NCBI GenBank assembly: GCA_001600095.1 | Contig: BCIX01000001.1 | Span: 2,563,863-2,627,862, forward strand | Source of the DNA: Bullera alba | Lineage: Eukaryota; Basidiomycota; Tremellomycetes; Tremellales; Bulleraceae | Reading direction: 5' to 3' | Length of the DNA stretch: 64,000 nt | Shown here: positions 32,712 through 45,255 of the stretch, piece after piece | How positions within the stretch are numbered: the first letter of the stretch is position 1 | Layout of the letters: every line of letters starts with the position of its first letter | The notes under the pieces: model-generated | The model's database searches: none | The model's input: the letters and a program-made list of their open reading frames with translations, nothing else | What the model was told of the DNA's origin: nothing | Position numbers and translations under genes: made by a program

Positions 32712-35191
32712 TCAGAACAACTTGCCCCACAAGACACCGAGGAAGATCGTGCCCAGAATGGCGAGGTAAGCAGACCACCCATCTTCGCTCTCACTCCGCA
32801 TCTCCCACCTGGGTATCACTTCGCCGTTTCTATAGTCTCTATCGTCTCGCTTTGCCCGATAACTCCGCCCACCGCCTCGATTGGACGGATCAAGCTCTTC
32901 ATCATCTTCGGTGCCGCTGCCGGTGTTTCCCTCAAATGACCGCATTGGACCTTGAATACGATCAGTCCTCTCCTGCTGAGAATCACAATATGGCTGATGG
33001 AGGGCTGGGCCATCGGAGGATACTCCAGTCAAGACGGGGACACGTTGCTTGCCCTTCGAAAGTGATTGAGAAGCTGGTCCACGAGCTTCGAGGCTCGGTC
33101 CCCGTTCTCGACTGTCCACTGTACTTGTTGCACTGGACTTCTGCTCCCTTGCCTGAGATATCGACGTTGAGGCATCTTCTTTTCCAATAGGCCCATTTGT
33201 CGACGACACCGCCAGTCGGGACTGTACTGCGGGTCTCGAAGGTCCTGCTCGAGAAGCCTTGAGAGGCGGTGGCGACCCGCCCCTTCGTCGTTCCAATACA
33301 TCCAGTTCGTCAACCTCATTTTCGTCATTGTCATCTGCACTTTCGTCCTCCGTGCCATGTCGCACCGGAAGCCGGGATCGCTTCTCCAATTTGTCTGTCC
33401 TCTTGGGGGTTCTCACTCGTGAGCCGTTGGTGCCAAGGCTGTGTCCCTTCATCTCCCCGTCTCCTAACTTTCCCTCGTTGGCATTGATCCGAGCTGCCGG
33501 AGTCCGCTTCGCTACCCCGTGATCACGAATGATCTGCTCATCCCCGCTGTGTTCGTCATCCGAGTCGAGGCCAAAGTCGACTTTGGAGCAATCCAGCACT
33601 ATCACCTTCTTGACCCCGCCGTTTCCGATTTTAGCGGTCTCAGCCTTGAGATGTGTGAGATCCCGTTGATCCCTCCATATCCCCATAACCATGCTCGACA
33701 ACGACTCCACACAACCCAGATCCACCCTCGCTCGGAGCTTGATCCTCTCGACATCCGCTATACTTAGCTCGGAGCGATCGGGCATGGGCAGGTATTTGGC
33801 GATTGGACGCGACATGTGGATGGGGATGAACAGGTATGTCCAGGCGAAGAGGGATATGAAGCCAATGACCAAGTTCCGCGCGATTGAAACTAGGAGTTGC
33901 AGTAACGTCGTCTCTGGAATTGTTGGCGAGGAGGCGAGGATCTGTTCCAGGTCATATAGAGTGGGGGTGAAAGTCAAGTCCGGTTGGCTAGTTCCGCTGA
34001 GCTTCGGTAGGAGCGGCAGTAGCGTGCTGAGTGTCTTTGCCATGTTGCCATGTGATGAGTCGTATCGAAGTTTCTTAGGCCGTCGAGGTGGTGTAGACTG
34101 TGAGATTATCAGCTATTGGTTTTGGCATGAACAAACCAAATACTGAGTAGCTCACCGGATATGCGAGGAAGGCCTCCCAAGAGCTGCGCACTCAAAGGTC
34201 AATCAGGAGCTTTGTCAATCGACGCAAAATTCCTCACCTGATAGACCACACTAGAAGCTGCTCCCAGGCCTGGCCCCAGGCGTTGGCCCTGATACCAGTC
34301 TGATCCTGCCCTTGGGCCCTGGAGATGATATTCGCCCTTCTCGCCGGGTCAATCATGGTCGAGATCTGGACCGCAGAGCATACAAGTGTCAACTCGGCCT
34401 CCCTTATGCCTCCTGCTGACTCACGTATCTGTCTTCCGGAATCGGTTCGACCGAGGGGAACGAGGTGGACAGCAAGGACGAGAGGGAGTAAGACGAGGAT
34501 GGGAGATGAGAGGTGGCGGGCAGCCAGCTATGAAATACATCAGCAAGCTAGACTCAAATTGATCACTTAACTGACTTGTGCCCGAAGCAGTCCCCCTCGT
34601 CCCAGCTGACAGCCCTGAGGACAGCATCGCTCAACAGTCCCTTTCTCCCCACTCTACTCTTCGAGCATGGAGTGCCTGTGCCCAGCTTGCTGCGATGCCT
34701 ATCCGTTTCATCCTCATGGAAGAGCTTGGAGACTCCCAGACTCGAACAGATCCTCCTTGCAGCGGTGAACTCGACCCAGAAATCGACGTGGGGAGCTGTT
34801 CCATCCAAATTGAGAGAGTAGGTGCCGGAGGCGAGCTTGAACCGGGCCAATATGCTCAATGGGCTGATTGGAGGTGAAAGTGATAATAGTAGTGGTAGGA
34901 GGGACAGATGAGGCGGGTGAGTTGGCGATAGTGTCAGGTATATCGGGATGTCATTCTGTATCCCGGTGTCAGTACCATCTCGCTTAAGCTTATAGTTGCT
35001 GTAGGAAGATGATGGCTGGGGAATGAATCACCATACTGAGGAAAGGTCTAGGACGCTTGACTCACGATCAGAGAGTACAGAATCGGTACGAGATGCGTTC
35101 CAGGGCTGAGAGACGGCAGCAAGCCGAATTGAATCGGCAGCGGTAGGGGAACCGAGATGTCCTCTCGTCTCGATCTGGCCGTCTTGTCCAT
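32712..35191 (-). CDS. Uncharacterised membrane protein with acidic disordered region
   Basis: Six exons right to left (35191-35066, 34955-34576, 34527-34425, 34365-34238, 34183-34156, 34097-32712) give 716 residues. I recognise no family. The N-terminal third has proline/leucine-rich hydrophobic stretches (ILYSLI region, LSLLPLLLSL) and a conserved-looking motif EPIPEDRYISTMIDPARRA near residue 190. A clear membrane segment follows the residues SIARNLVIGFISLFAW and continues TYLFIPIHM, then about 300 residues of acidic, Ser/Arg/Gly-rich disorder, and the protein ends in a hydrophobic tail (SAYLAILGTIFLGVLWGKLF) typical of a C-terminal anchor. The topology suggests an ER or nuclear-envelope protein with a long cytosolic or nucleoplasmic loop; that is inference. 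The 5' end rests on the ATG at 35191, the first in the open frame. Confidence 0.65.
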
Positions 35192-35758
35192 CTCACCGGC
35201 TCTGACCTCTCAATGGCCGTGTCACGACTCTGAAAGTTCCTCTTCACCTTCCTTGATCTCTGAGGCTCGGGTCATCGCTGTAGCTGTGTGACAAGCTGTC
35301 AAGAGGTATACAGAGTCGGCAAAGAGTCGGTCAAAAGCAGCAGCGAAGTGCGGGCAACGAACTCGAGCCTCTCGAGGCCAGCAGATGACACAATCGGAGC
35401 CCCACTACCCAACACGCCGTGCCCTGGTAAGCTCGCCCAAGAGTGCCCTGGCTGGCCTGCCGCCTGGCTGCTTCCTGGCTCGCTCTATAACTGCCTCACG
35501 GTGCCTTAGAGCCACTTAGAGCTGCCTTGCAATCGTCTCACGCTTGCATTGTCAATGGATAAGGGGTATCTATACTGCTCGATCCGCAATAGCCATCTGT
35601 CATCTGTCATCGGTCGTCATGTTCCTTCTGTTACACTATGCTTTCACCCTTTATCCACGGCACAAATGACTCTTGGCTCTGTCCTCGCCGCTCTAAGTGG
35701 TCTCGTTGGGGGATAGATCTCGAGCCCGTGTGGTATTATAGTACACATCGACTGGGCC
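35192..35758. other. Intergenic region, 567 bp
   Basis: Between the orphan membrane protein gene and the PP2A scaffold gene (both minus). Positions 35420-35520 are rich in CCTGG/GCCTG words, including GCTTCCTGGCT at 35470-35480, the reverse complement of a word in the 30.3-kb intergenic region. No gene seen. Confidence 0.5.
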
Positions 35759-37947
35759 TTACGACAGGACTGCAATAATTTATCAGCTGCGATTCCCAAC
35801 CTCAAACTCGGTACTCACCCATGGCGTCGCCGTTCTCCGCTCGCTCCAGGGCTTTCGTGGCGAAATACCTCACGTCGGCATCAGAATCCTCTTGCAACTT
35901 CTTCAACGCAGGCATGACCCGTCTCTGGCTAATCTCCTGGCCCTCGGGCGACGTGGCTAGCACGCTAGCGAGCGTTTCTAAGCATTTGGCAACGTTGAAT
36001 CGGATGTTGGGGATGGGATCATTGGCGAGTGCCAGGGCGGCGTCTAGCACTGTATCCCGGATAATCTGGACATTGAGCGAAGTAGCCATGGTCTGTATGT
36101 AAACTCAGCTCCATGTCCTTAGACTAGTAGAACGGGAGTCTGACTCACGGTGATGGCAAAGATTGTGGTCATTCTGTATAGGTAGTTGGTGTGGTCGCCC
36201 ATTGCCAGGACTTTGGGGATGATCGTACTTCGAGCCCACTCGACACCGAACACATCGGTCAACTTCTTCAAGTTGATCGTCGCTGCCTCTCGGATCGAGA
36301 AGACAGTGTCGCCTAGCCAGGACATGCAAAGCGTGCCAAGCTTGTCGTCGAAGAATTGGACACCGAGCTGTGTGGCCAGGAGAGGGATGTACTCGATGAT
36401 GGCTTGTCGCACACGCCACTGCTTGTCCTCGGCGAGCTCCATGATCGCCGGGAGCAGAGCTTGCGATAGTCTGTCAATGCCAATGACTGTAGGGCAAGTC
36501 AGTTTCGTCGTTGAGAATAAAACACCGCCAGCTCACCATCGTTGACCATCTCCAGCTTGCCGATCAGGTTGAGCCTCACCTCGCTGAAGTCGTCCTTGAG
36601 CAACTGCAAGAACAGCGGAACGAGGTGCTCCACTGTGGCGTCTTGGCCAAGTAGGGGTGCCAGGCCGGAGATCTGCATAGCGAGGGAAGCTCGAACGTGC
36701 TGGGACGTGTCGGTCGCGAGGTCCTTGACGCAAGGGAGAATTCTAGCCAGAATGACTTCTCGGTCCAGCAATTTGGCAAAGCCTAAGATGATCATTCAGT
36801 CGCTATATCTATATGCCATCGTATACTTTACTAAGGCCGTGAAACACGACTCACCTGGGATCTGACCGGCTCCGGCAGTCCTGACTTCCGCCTCGTTGTC
36901 CTTGAGCAGCCCCACAAAGGCATTGACAAGCTCGTCCCTGACAATTCCCTCTCCAACCGCTTCCGCCAATCCGACAAACTCGTTGGCGACCATGTACCTC
37001 ACCCTCCACGACTTGTCCGACATTGACGATCGGAGTGGCTCTAGGAGGTATTCCCTGGTCTCCTGAGGAGTCAGGTTTTGTGCGAGTGTGATAAGGTCTG
37101 GGATGGTGAGGAGTCGGACGGAGTCTTGGTCATCTGCAGCGAGTTTGCGGTAGAGGGGAATGATGTCGCTCGTGAGGACGTTCTTCTGTCCAACGGATCC
37201 AATCGATTTGGCGAATGGCTATCATCACACCGAGGTCAACAACAAGTTAGATAGACGGAAATAGACTGTACCCACGCCTAGAGCCTTAGTGGCCGCTCGC
37301 CTGACCATTGGCGTATCGTCCGTGCCCAGAGTCACGAACATCCTTATCATCTCAGCGCGGACGTTTTCACCGGCATTGGGATATGGCGCAGCGAACAAGG
37401 CACAAGCTGACGTCCTCGACGTGAACCAATCACCACCACTCAGCGTCTGCAGCAGTGGGAGGAACTTCTGCTCGAGGTGCTCCGCAGAGAGGAGTAGCGA
37501 GATTTTGGCAATAGACTCGGCGGCCTGCAGGACGGCATCAGTACAGCTCCATCGTCAGATTATCGTGTCACTGACCTTGTCTCTGACCAAGGTCTCCTCG
37601 ACCGCTGCAAGGTTCTCCAAAGGTCCAAGGATGGTCCAAGCCCACTGATCTCCTCCAACGTACTCGGCGAACCCTCCGAGCTCCTCCGCAAGGACCAGCA
37701 ACACCTCGTCCTCATCATCCAGTTGATCCTACGCGTCGTCGTTGGGTCAGTCGCCTCCCTACAACGTCCTGCTAAACTGCAGTCTCACCTGGAGAAAAGG
37801 TATCAACTCGTCTCTCGTTCTCTGCTCCTTTAGCGCAAGCGCGATCGTGCTCAGCCTCCTGATGGAAGATAGTCTCAACACAACATCCTCCGATTTCAGC
37901 TCATCCATCAAGAGATGGATAGGGTAGTTGAGGTCGGCGTTCGACAT
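35759..37947 (-). CDS. TPD3: Protein phosphatase 2A scaffold (A/PR65) subunit
   Basis: Eight exons right to left (37947-37789, 37728-37576, 37524-37276, 37218-36855, 36782-36537, 36486-36149, 36092-35819, 35769-35759) encode 597 residues, the normal size for PR65. The whole protein is a run of about 15 HEAT repeats; recurring LLxDxxxEVRxxAxxxL patterns are easy to see (for example [14 protein letters not shown] and [16 protein letters not shown]). The start is [20 protein letters not shown], close to the PR65 N-terminal repeat. The tiny last exon adds only VLS and the stop, matching the short Leu-Ser C-terminal ending of PR65 proteins. This subunit bridges the catalytic C and regulatory B subunits and is essential for mitosis and morphogenesis in yeasts. 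Confidence 0.95.
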
Positions 37948-38497
37948 GGCTGCTGTTGAACCCTTGGTTGTAGTTGTGGTGTATGCGGTCGGACCGGGTG
38001 TCAAGCTCGAGAATGAAGTCTCCGGAAAGAGAGAGCTGTGGTCGATGAGGAGCTCTTTGCAGCTGCTGTGTATAGAGCCAGTACTATCTATGACTGACAG
38101 GATCTTTGAGCGGTTTGTTGTGATAAAGGAACGATTGAGCTCGACCGTATACATCCAGGCTGGTGGATCGTCGAACCCGGCAAGATGCGGTGACGCCCTT
38201 TGCTACAGTGGGGAAAAGTGCCACACCGACGCGTCCAAGCGGAAATTCCGGCGTTAACACACATCGCTATCACTGCTTGGTCGAGGTATCAGATGCATCA
38301 CATTGCTGGGTCGTATATACGTGACGGGTCGTTGGTATATTCACAAGATCATTCTAGATAGATGGAAGAGACGGGGAAGCATATCGCCCCCGCTCCGGTC
38401 ATTATAAAGTTGGAAAGACACAAAAACATTTCGTCAAAAGACATCAAGAGATCATCTCCCTGGTCACTCCTCGCTCGATGGAACAGTGCCACATCGC
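37948..38497. other. Intergenic region, 550 bp
   Basis: Between the PP2A scaffold gene (its promoter side) and the 3' end of the RTA1-like gene. Nothing beyond presumed promoter and 3' UTR sequence seen. Confidence 0.5.
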
Positions 38498-39803
38498 CTA
38501 GACCTTGGACTCGGAAGAGTTGGACGCACTGATGGCTCCGGTGACGGGGATGTCGTCTCGGACGTGAGCGCCCTCGCCGTGTCGGTGTCCAAGCGGGAAG
38601 ATGAACTTGTAAAGCGGCTTGGCGGCCCACAGAGCGACAATGAGGAGGATTGGCTATGACGGGTGTCAGTAAACGTACGAGACTGAACGACCAGAGATCA
38701 CTTACAGCAAACTCGAAGACACCAAAGACCCATTCGTGGGTGCCGGCGTAACCGTAGATGCCTGAGGAATGGTCAGCTATACATCTCACGTGACACGTCG
38801 CTCTGATCTCCTGCTCACCTTGTGCGCCTTCCGCAATCCTCACGACGAGTCGGATGAAGAACAGACCGAGGGAGATGAGGACCTGGTTCAACAGAGGCTG
38901 GACCAATGGGTACTGGACGTTGGGGTTGGCCGTGGCGAGGAGTCGAGCGGCTCGCTTCTTGATCACGAAGACGAATACGGAGACGATGATGATGGTAATG
39001 GCTTGAAGGACATTGCCAGCGAGGAAGATCATGCCAGAGGTCTGGTGATGTGGTCAGCTCATCATCTCGAATCAGGTATCCCTGTACTCACGCCGGTCGC
39101 GAACATTGGGTCGTCGTCGGTGATGATGGCGCTCTCAGCGGCGGCGATGAAGTACTGACCCGCAATCTGGAAAACAGCTGATGAACGTTAGCGGGCGGGA
39201 TACTGGAAATCTGACCTGCACTCACCCCATACAGCGTCCAGAGTAACGAAGACTGGTACATCATCAGCGCAGTACTAGTCACGTCGTCCGCTCAAGACCT
39301 ACCAGCGAGCAGAGATCGAGGTCGCATTGGCGACAACTGCGAGCCCTCAGGCGTGTACTTGAGGACTCTCTGGATCGACTTGTATAAGGCAGCCGTGACG
39401 AGGATGGTGGCCTAGTGGTCCGTTCAGAAGGATTCAAGCGAGACTGATGGCGTACTCACCACTTGGATCAGGTAGATGCCAATCAGGAAGGGCATACCGC
39501 CGTATGGGTGGTTGTGGGAGTAAAGTCGTGCACCATAGCCAAGAGCTTCGCAGACGCCAACGAAGAAGAGGAGGCCGTGGCTGAGGTGATAGGTCAGACA
39601 GATGTGTTCACGGGTTGGGCATATACTCACACTGATCGAGTACCTCGTCGAGTGAAGAGGTAGAACAAGTGAGGTCCAGCGACGGCGAGGAAGGCAATGA
39701 CACCGATGATGCCCATGGCGAGCGATGGGGCGTAGCCATACTCGAGGATAGCGGCATTGCCGTCATCTGGGTTGGGGTTGCTTGGTCCGGTGTAGCCAGC
39801 CAT
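38498..39803 (-). CDS. RTA1-like seven-transmembrane protein
   Basis: Eight exons right to left (39803-39631, 39580-39460, 39411-39303, 39252-39226, 39177-39092, 39041-38819, 38761-38706, 38653-38498) encode 316 residues with seven hydrophobic segments. Family marks of the fungal lipid-translocating exporter/RTA1 domain are present in order: EYGYAPSLAMGIIG near the start, GVCEALGYGAR, GIYLIQVVATILVTAALYKSI, the motif FVTLDAVWAVFQIAGQ (DxxxxxxQ-GG region), GMIFLAGNVLQA, FIRLVVRIAEGAQG (the R-x-RIxE motif of transmembrane segment 6-7) and GTHEWVFGVFEFA. Members include yeast Rsb1, Rta1 and Rtm1, linked to sphingoid-base or drug tolerance. It acts in the plasma membrane or ER; substrate cannot be inferred. 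One exon is only 27 nt. Confidence 0.9.
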
Positions 39804-41353
39804 TGTGAGTAGTCACTACTGAAGGTGGTTGAGTGAGCTGATGACAGATGATTTGGAAAGAAGAGGCGACTCACCTTCTTGTGATTGGGTTTGGTGATTT
39901 GGTCGTAAAGTCGATCGTCAAGACCTGGTCGTGGGCGTGGTCGTTAAGGTAGCTCTGCTGTGCGGACTAGCCGACGCGTGGAGACGAGTACTATACTTGG
40001 ATACCACTGGGGTAGGCTTGGGACTCTCAGAGCTGGTTGACTTTGTGAAGTGAAGAAGGGAGACACGAGATGGCGCCTCTGTTCTCCTTCTTTATACCAT
40101 CTCTCTCGCCCCCAACTTCTTTCTTCACCTTCTCCGTCTCATCTGGTCGTGATGGGACTATTCGGAATCCCACCGTCTCGTCTCGGAGAGTTTGGTTTAT
40201 TGGGGTGGGGCTGTGTGTGCTTGCTTGGCCCACCGTCCGTCGCGATGGGCTCTGGCGTCTGGATTGGATCGGCAGCAGATGGAAGAGGGAGGTCAAAGGG
40301 GAGAGGTTCGAGTGACCTGTGACACCTGTCACAGTCGTTAGCCCCTCTCTTGTTTCGGCATGAGAAGCAATACGGAAATTAGGGAGTATGTACTAGGCAC
40401 CTGTTCACACAATATGACCATCTCGACGGCTCTGGTCGCGACCCAAGTCTCTGCTCGGATCACCGCCCATCTTACTCCGAGCTTCGGATTCGCACTAGTG
40501 TGATTGATTGAGGTTGATGCGCAATCAGCCCTTTGTCAAAGGCATCAAATCCATCAATAAACCTTCCCAAGGCTTCCTTTCAACCCCCACCCCTATAGTC
40601 GATGCGAGCATTTTTGGTTCCTCAATCTGGTACCTTGGAGGCTCGGACGGAATTGAGTACATTGAGGAGATCAAGCGGCGAAAGACGACTGACGAACGGT
40701 GAGAGCGGGAAGCTAGAAACAATGTATCGCCAGTGTTTTGGAGTCGTGTCACGCGAGAGTCCAAAGCAGGTCAGTAGTGTCAGTCTAGAGGGGGCGGCGT
40801 AGCACCGTTGATGGGATTAAGACAACCGGATTCACTCTTTCGTTGGGATCTCAGCCGCAGATCCCCTCAGGGTGGCGTGTTTCGCCATTAACATGAGTTA
40901 CAGATTATACTCCGACGGGATCAGCATTTGATGTGGCGCAGGTGATGTAGAGTGGTGCAGAATATCACTAGCGTCCTCGCTCAAATGCTCCGCTGCTGCC
41001 GCCTCCTACTGTGCAGAGTCTCTGCGATCCGCTTTTGCCGCACTCAACTCAGGCAGCCATCAGCAATCCCCTTTCTCCCCGTGTCATCCCCCACTCTGCG
41101 ATTGGGGATCACTTTGGAGTGGTTGGAGTAATCTGGACCCGCAGTGCTAGTCTCCCGTTCGGATCGATCGGAGCGACAGCAAGGCCTCCCGTGATCGAGT
41201 GTAGAAGGATGCATCGTCGTAGGTATGCTTCAAGCTTCGCACAATCGCACTCCCTCTTTTCCCGACGACAGCACCCGATCATGTGGCCGCAGCTGTCCGT
41301 TCCGCAAACATATTGTCCAACTCTAAAGGATACAATGATCAGCTCATTATTCG
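39804..41353. other. Large intergenic region, 1.55 kb
   Basis: Upstream of the RTA1-like gene and downstream of the NCBP3-like gene. It starts with a CT-rich stretch (40080-40140 on the plus strand) next to the RTA1-like gene. ORFs within lack similarity or coding bias. No RNA gene recognised. Confidence 0.5.
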
Positions 41354-42921
41354 TCACCGTGTCATACTCGCTTCGCGAATGCAAAGACTTCGCATAGCGG
41401 GAAGGGACATTGACCCACCCTTATCCAGATCATCGGCTCCCACCCGTTCCCTTCGGTTGTTGTTCCCACCATTACGACCCCGTGACGATCGTCCGCCCCT
41501 CCGCCTGTCCATGTCCACGTCCATCTCATCGCCACCGACATCTTCCCCAGCCCTCCCTCTTGCAATTCTCTCCAACTCTGCATCGAGGTCATCTGCAGTC
41601 TTCTTCTCCTGTCTAGGTCTGCCGTATGGTTCTGCCCGCCTATTTTTGCCTATCCTCTTAGCAAAATCCCTGCCCTCTGTGCTGTCTCTGCCCCGGAACG
41701 ACAACTGCTCGTCCTCGTATCGCTCGCTTCTTCTAGGACCTGACGACACTTCCTTCCCTGCGTCGAAGCCGTGTCGCTTGTACCAAGCACTCTGCTTTGC
41801 TTGCGCTCGCAATCCACCATCACTGTTGACAGCGTATCTCACTCCGATCCTGGCATTCGGGTCCACCCCATCGGCTAGGCCCCAGCCACCCGTCTCTCCA
41901 TCCTTGTTGACCTTTATCAGATTCTCGTATCTATTCTCCCGGTCGGCCAATGTCGAAGACGCGAATGCGCCTCTTCCCTTCTTCCGGACAGAGGGGTCGT
42001 CTCCCACAGGTGGCTCGGAGCTCAGAAGCTCTGTGCCGGCCTGAGACAGCTCTGGGTCGTATTTGGGCTCGGCTACGGGTAGGAGGGAGATCGGCATCGA
42101 GTGTGCTGCCCGCTCGAGCAATGGGTCGTCACCTTCTGCGGGGTCGAAGCCGGCCTTGGACAGCAGCGAGAGACCGATCAGGGATTCCTTGGCCGAAGGG
42201 AAGACGAGGAGGAGCGTCGTGTCGTTCAGCCATTCGATACCTGAGAGTGTATGTCAGTCAATTGCGATGCCAATATGATGGTCGGACTACGCACCCATTG
42301 CACTTGCTCCCAGACCGGTCACCCAGGAGAAGACCTTTGATGTAGACAGATGTTGGATGTTTTCTGATGTAACGAACAGTGTTGTCGGTCTGATTGGTGA
42401 GAGCGACAGACTCGAAGCGGCAACTAGATCAGGTAGTCAGCGCAAGTGTGGACACGACGTGAGCACACTTACGAAGCCAGGCTGTAGGATCCTGATCGTT
42501 CAACTGAGCAGACAAAGCTGCAATCCGCTAAACACGAATATCAGCATCCACCTTCATGCAGATCATCCGCTGCTCTATTATAGAGCCAGGTGAAACATTG
42601 ACTCACTGGATCACCTCGTATCCTCTCGCCCGAGTCGACGTGCAGAATCCCGGGGCTTTCATCTAGCATGTACAGCTTGCCCTTGCCCATCCGCGACATG
42701 AGATCTTGCACGTGCCTAGGGATGACACTAGCGTTGGCGTTGGCCGCTTCTACCACTATATCATCGAGAGGCCTATCGATGTCGATGTCGGCCGACTTCG
42801 CAGGGGCCTGCTCCTGTGCGGTGGTCGAGACTTTGCTTAAGAGACTGGCCAGCGGGTTGGCGGAAGCCGCGGTGGTCGAAGGTCCCGGCGAAGGTGTTCT
42901 CTCATAGGGCAGTCCGCTCAT
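41354..42921 (-). CDS. NCBP3-like RNA-binding protein
   Basis: Four exons right to left (42921-42607, 42527-42473, 42423-42295, 42240-41354) encode 461 residues. The middle (residues about 105-200) has the core of a divergent RNA-recognition fold: LFVTSENIQHLSTSKVFSW, then IEWLNDTTLLLVFPSAKES, the pattern of the cap-binding subunit NCBP3/C17orf85 (LYIRGV...STKD..., IEWxDDxxCNVVW). The C-terminal 200 residues are Arg/Gly-rich with short repeats such as SSRGRNGGNNNRR and an acidic block (DDLDAELERIARGR) like the one in mRNA-export adaptors. This suggests a nuclear mRNP factor in cap binding or export. The assignment rests on remembered motif patterns, so a different RRM-like mRNP protein is possible. 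Confidence 0.6.
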
Positions 42922-43538
42922 TGTGATTGTAGACTGAGCTATCGTTTATAGACTCAGCTGTAGTGTGTTATAGTATGTTACCGGAACGAGGTCCACACAA
43001 CCTTGAAGGCGGGAGAGCTAAAGACAAGGGAGCTAGGGAGCGACGACCTGCAGATCAGTGCAGGCTTCAGATGAGCGAACCGCGACAGGTCTCTCACGGT
43101 AATGCTGCCACATCCCACGCACCACGTGGCGTGCGGTGTCGTAACTCGGCTCTGGGCCGGGGTCCGAGCTGGAGGCGATGAATGGAGCCGGTCAGACGGT
43201 CACTCTCTCTGCCTCTACTAGGTAGCGATCTCTCATTCCAATACTCTACAACCCTAGGTCACCGGCATCCACGTACACTGTACATATCAGCACGACCTAC
43301 ACAGAAGCATCCAGATTCAGCCGATCAGGTGGCTACCTGGTATTGCTCGACCACCAGCACCCGCTCCTACTCTACGTTTCAGGATCTACCCTGAACGCTT
43401 AAACGCTACGTCGATATCACTAGGACACGGCTTGCGACCAGATTCCAGCTGTAACGGTGTTAGAGTATCTTGAACCCTCGACCAACTCGCGCACCAAGTT
43501 TTCTTCTGTAGTGCATCTATCAGTCAAACACCCACGCC
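42922..43538. other. Divergent intergenic region, 617 bp
   Basis: Head-to-head promoter region of the NCBP3-like gene and SEC9. No TATA box or other gene recognised. Confidence 0.5.
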
Positions 43539-44785
43539 ATGTCATTCTTCAAGCGCAAGGAGAAAGGACCGTTGATCCCACCCGTCGCAGAGCAAGGGCC
43601 CGCTCAACCCAAGGCGGATCCTTACGCCTCCGCACCCGCTGGAGGTAATCGATACGGTGGTGGTGATCCCTACGCTCGACCAGGGCGAGGTGCGCCTGGT
43701 GGTGACCCATACTCCTCCAGTGCGGTCGACCGGGCTGGTGGACTGGACAACCCTTACACCAAACCACAAGCAACGCCGGATGAGAAAGCGAGGAACGAGC
43801 TTTTCGCGGGCTACACCGCTCCAGAGGGAGCTAAGAAGGCCGAGAGGAAATATGGCTACGAAGGACGAGAGGAGGAGGAGGACTTTGACGAGGACGATGA
43901 GATTGAGGGTATCAAGCAGGAAATGAGGGGGATCAAGCAGGAGTCATTGGCTGCCACAAGGTGAGTGTCGAGTGTCCGAGCTAAATGTAGGGACGGGTAC
44001 TGATATAATATATAGGAACGCGCTGCGACTTGCGAGAGAAGCAGAAGAGACTGCCCGAGGAACAGTTGCCAAGTTGGGAGACCAGTCTGGTGAGTGAGAG
44101 CGCTTCGACTGAAGACTGTGTTGGCTGACGATTCGTAGAACGCATTGCCAACTCGGAGAGATACCTCGACATGGCCAAAGCGAACAACCAGCGGGCAGAG
44201 GACAAGGCCGCTGAGTTGAAGCAGCTGAACAGGAGTATCTTCCGACCCGTCGTCACTTGGAACAAGGTGAGTGCCGCTTCCTATGCCCACGTCATATCTG
44301 ACCATTTGTGTAGGACGCCAAGCGAGCGGCCGAGGAGATGAAGATGCTCGAACGACATGACATGGAGCGAGCCGATAGGAACAAGGCCCTGGGCGACATC
44401 TCGGACACCCGACGCCGTCTTGGTGGCGCTGCCAACCCCTCGCCATACGATGGCACAGGGAGACAGCCCCTGCCAGGAGAGCAAAAGGCCAAGAAAGATG
44501 CCAGGGCACGATATCAATTCGACGCTACGGGTAGTGACGACGAGCTGGAAGATGAGCTCGATGAGAACCTCGACGAGACACTAGAGGTAACGAGGAGGCT
44601 CAAGAATCTCGCTACGGCGATGGGTGATGAGGTATCTGGTCAAAACTCGAGATTGACAAGAGTCACCGACAAGACTGAGAACCTCGAGGTCAGTGCCATA
44701 GACTTCTTTGCTGGAACTTCATGGCTGACGATGATGTCAGTACGGTCTCGGTCGAACAACCGCCAAATTGAACAGGATCAAGTAA
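43539..44785 (+). CDS. SEC9: t-SNARE Sec9 (SNAP-25-like)
   Basis: Five exons (43539-43960, 44016-44089, 44139-44266, 44314-44688, 44741-44785) encode 347 residues. The protein pairs with the syntaxin Sso and synaptobrevin Snc to drive fusion of exocytic vesicles at the plasma membrane. The N-terminus is Gly/Pro/Tyr-rich and disordered. Two Q-SNARE helices follow: the first around LAATRNALRLAREAEETARG with the zero-layer Gln in GDQSERIANSE, and the second around DELDENLDETLEVTRRLKNL with the zero-layer Gln in EVSGQNSRLTRV. Between them is a charged linker with no palmitoylated cysteines, as in yeast Sec9. Length is about half that of S. cerevisiae Sec9 (651) but close to basidiomycete forms. 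The short last exon finishes the second helix (ending KLNRIK). Confidence 0.92.
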
Positions 44786-45255
44786 GGGCTCTACTGCGTC
44801 CACCCGTGGAAGGCTATGAAACCTGAAGAGTTGGGTCCTTGATCGCTTGCAGAAACAGTGCAGAACGTCCCCCTTCGTGTATGATCTGCTATGACATGTA
44901 TGAGTATGTACGTTTGTCATCGTGGAGGACACGCGTTCTTGCGCTCCAGAACGCGCTGCACCGACAACCGGTTCGGCCATGCGCCAATTTGCCGCAATGT
45001 TGACAACTCTGGCAACCTCGCACTGCTTGTGTTTCGCTTTGATCTCTCTTCACATCCTTTGTCATCACAGGCCGCCTTTATAAACCGTATTGTATCCCAT
45101 CTCGAGACCGTCACACCCGAGTCGTGCAAAGTGCATACAGAATCTTGCTCATAGCGCCAACACAACAACCCCACCAATATGCCACCGAGGCAGGATTGAG
45201 CATCGCCTCCAGACCTACCGGAGCCAAGACACGTCGGTCGTAAAGCTCGAGCACG
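44786..45255. other. Intergenic region, 470 bp
   Basis: Between SEC9 and the alpha-arrestin gene, same strand. Promoter sequence presumably; no additional gene. Confidence 0.5.
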
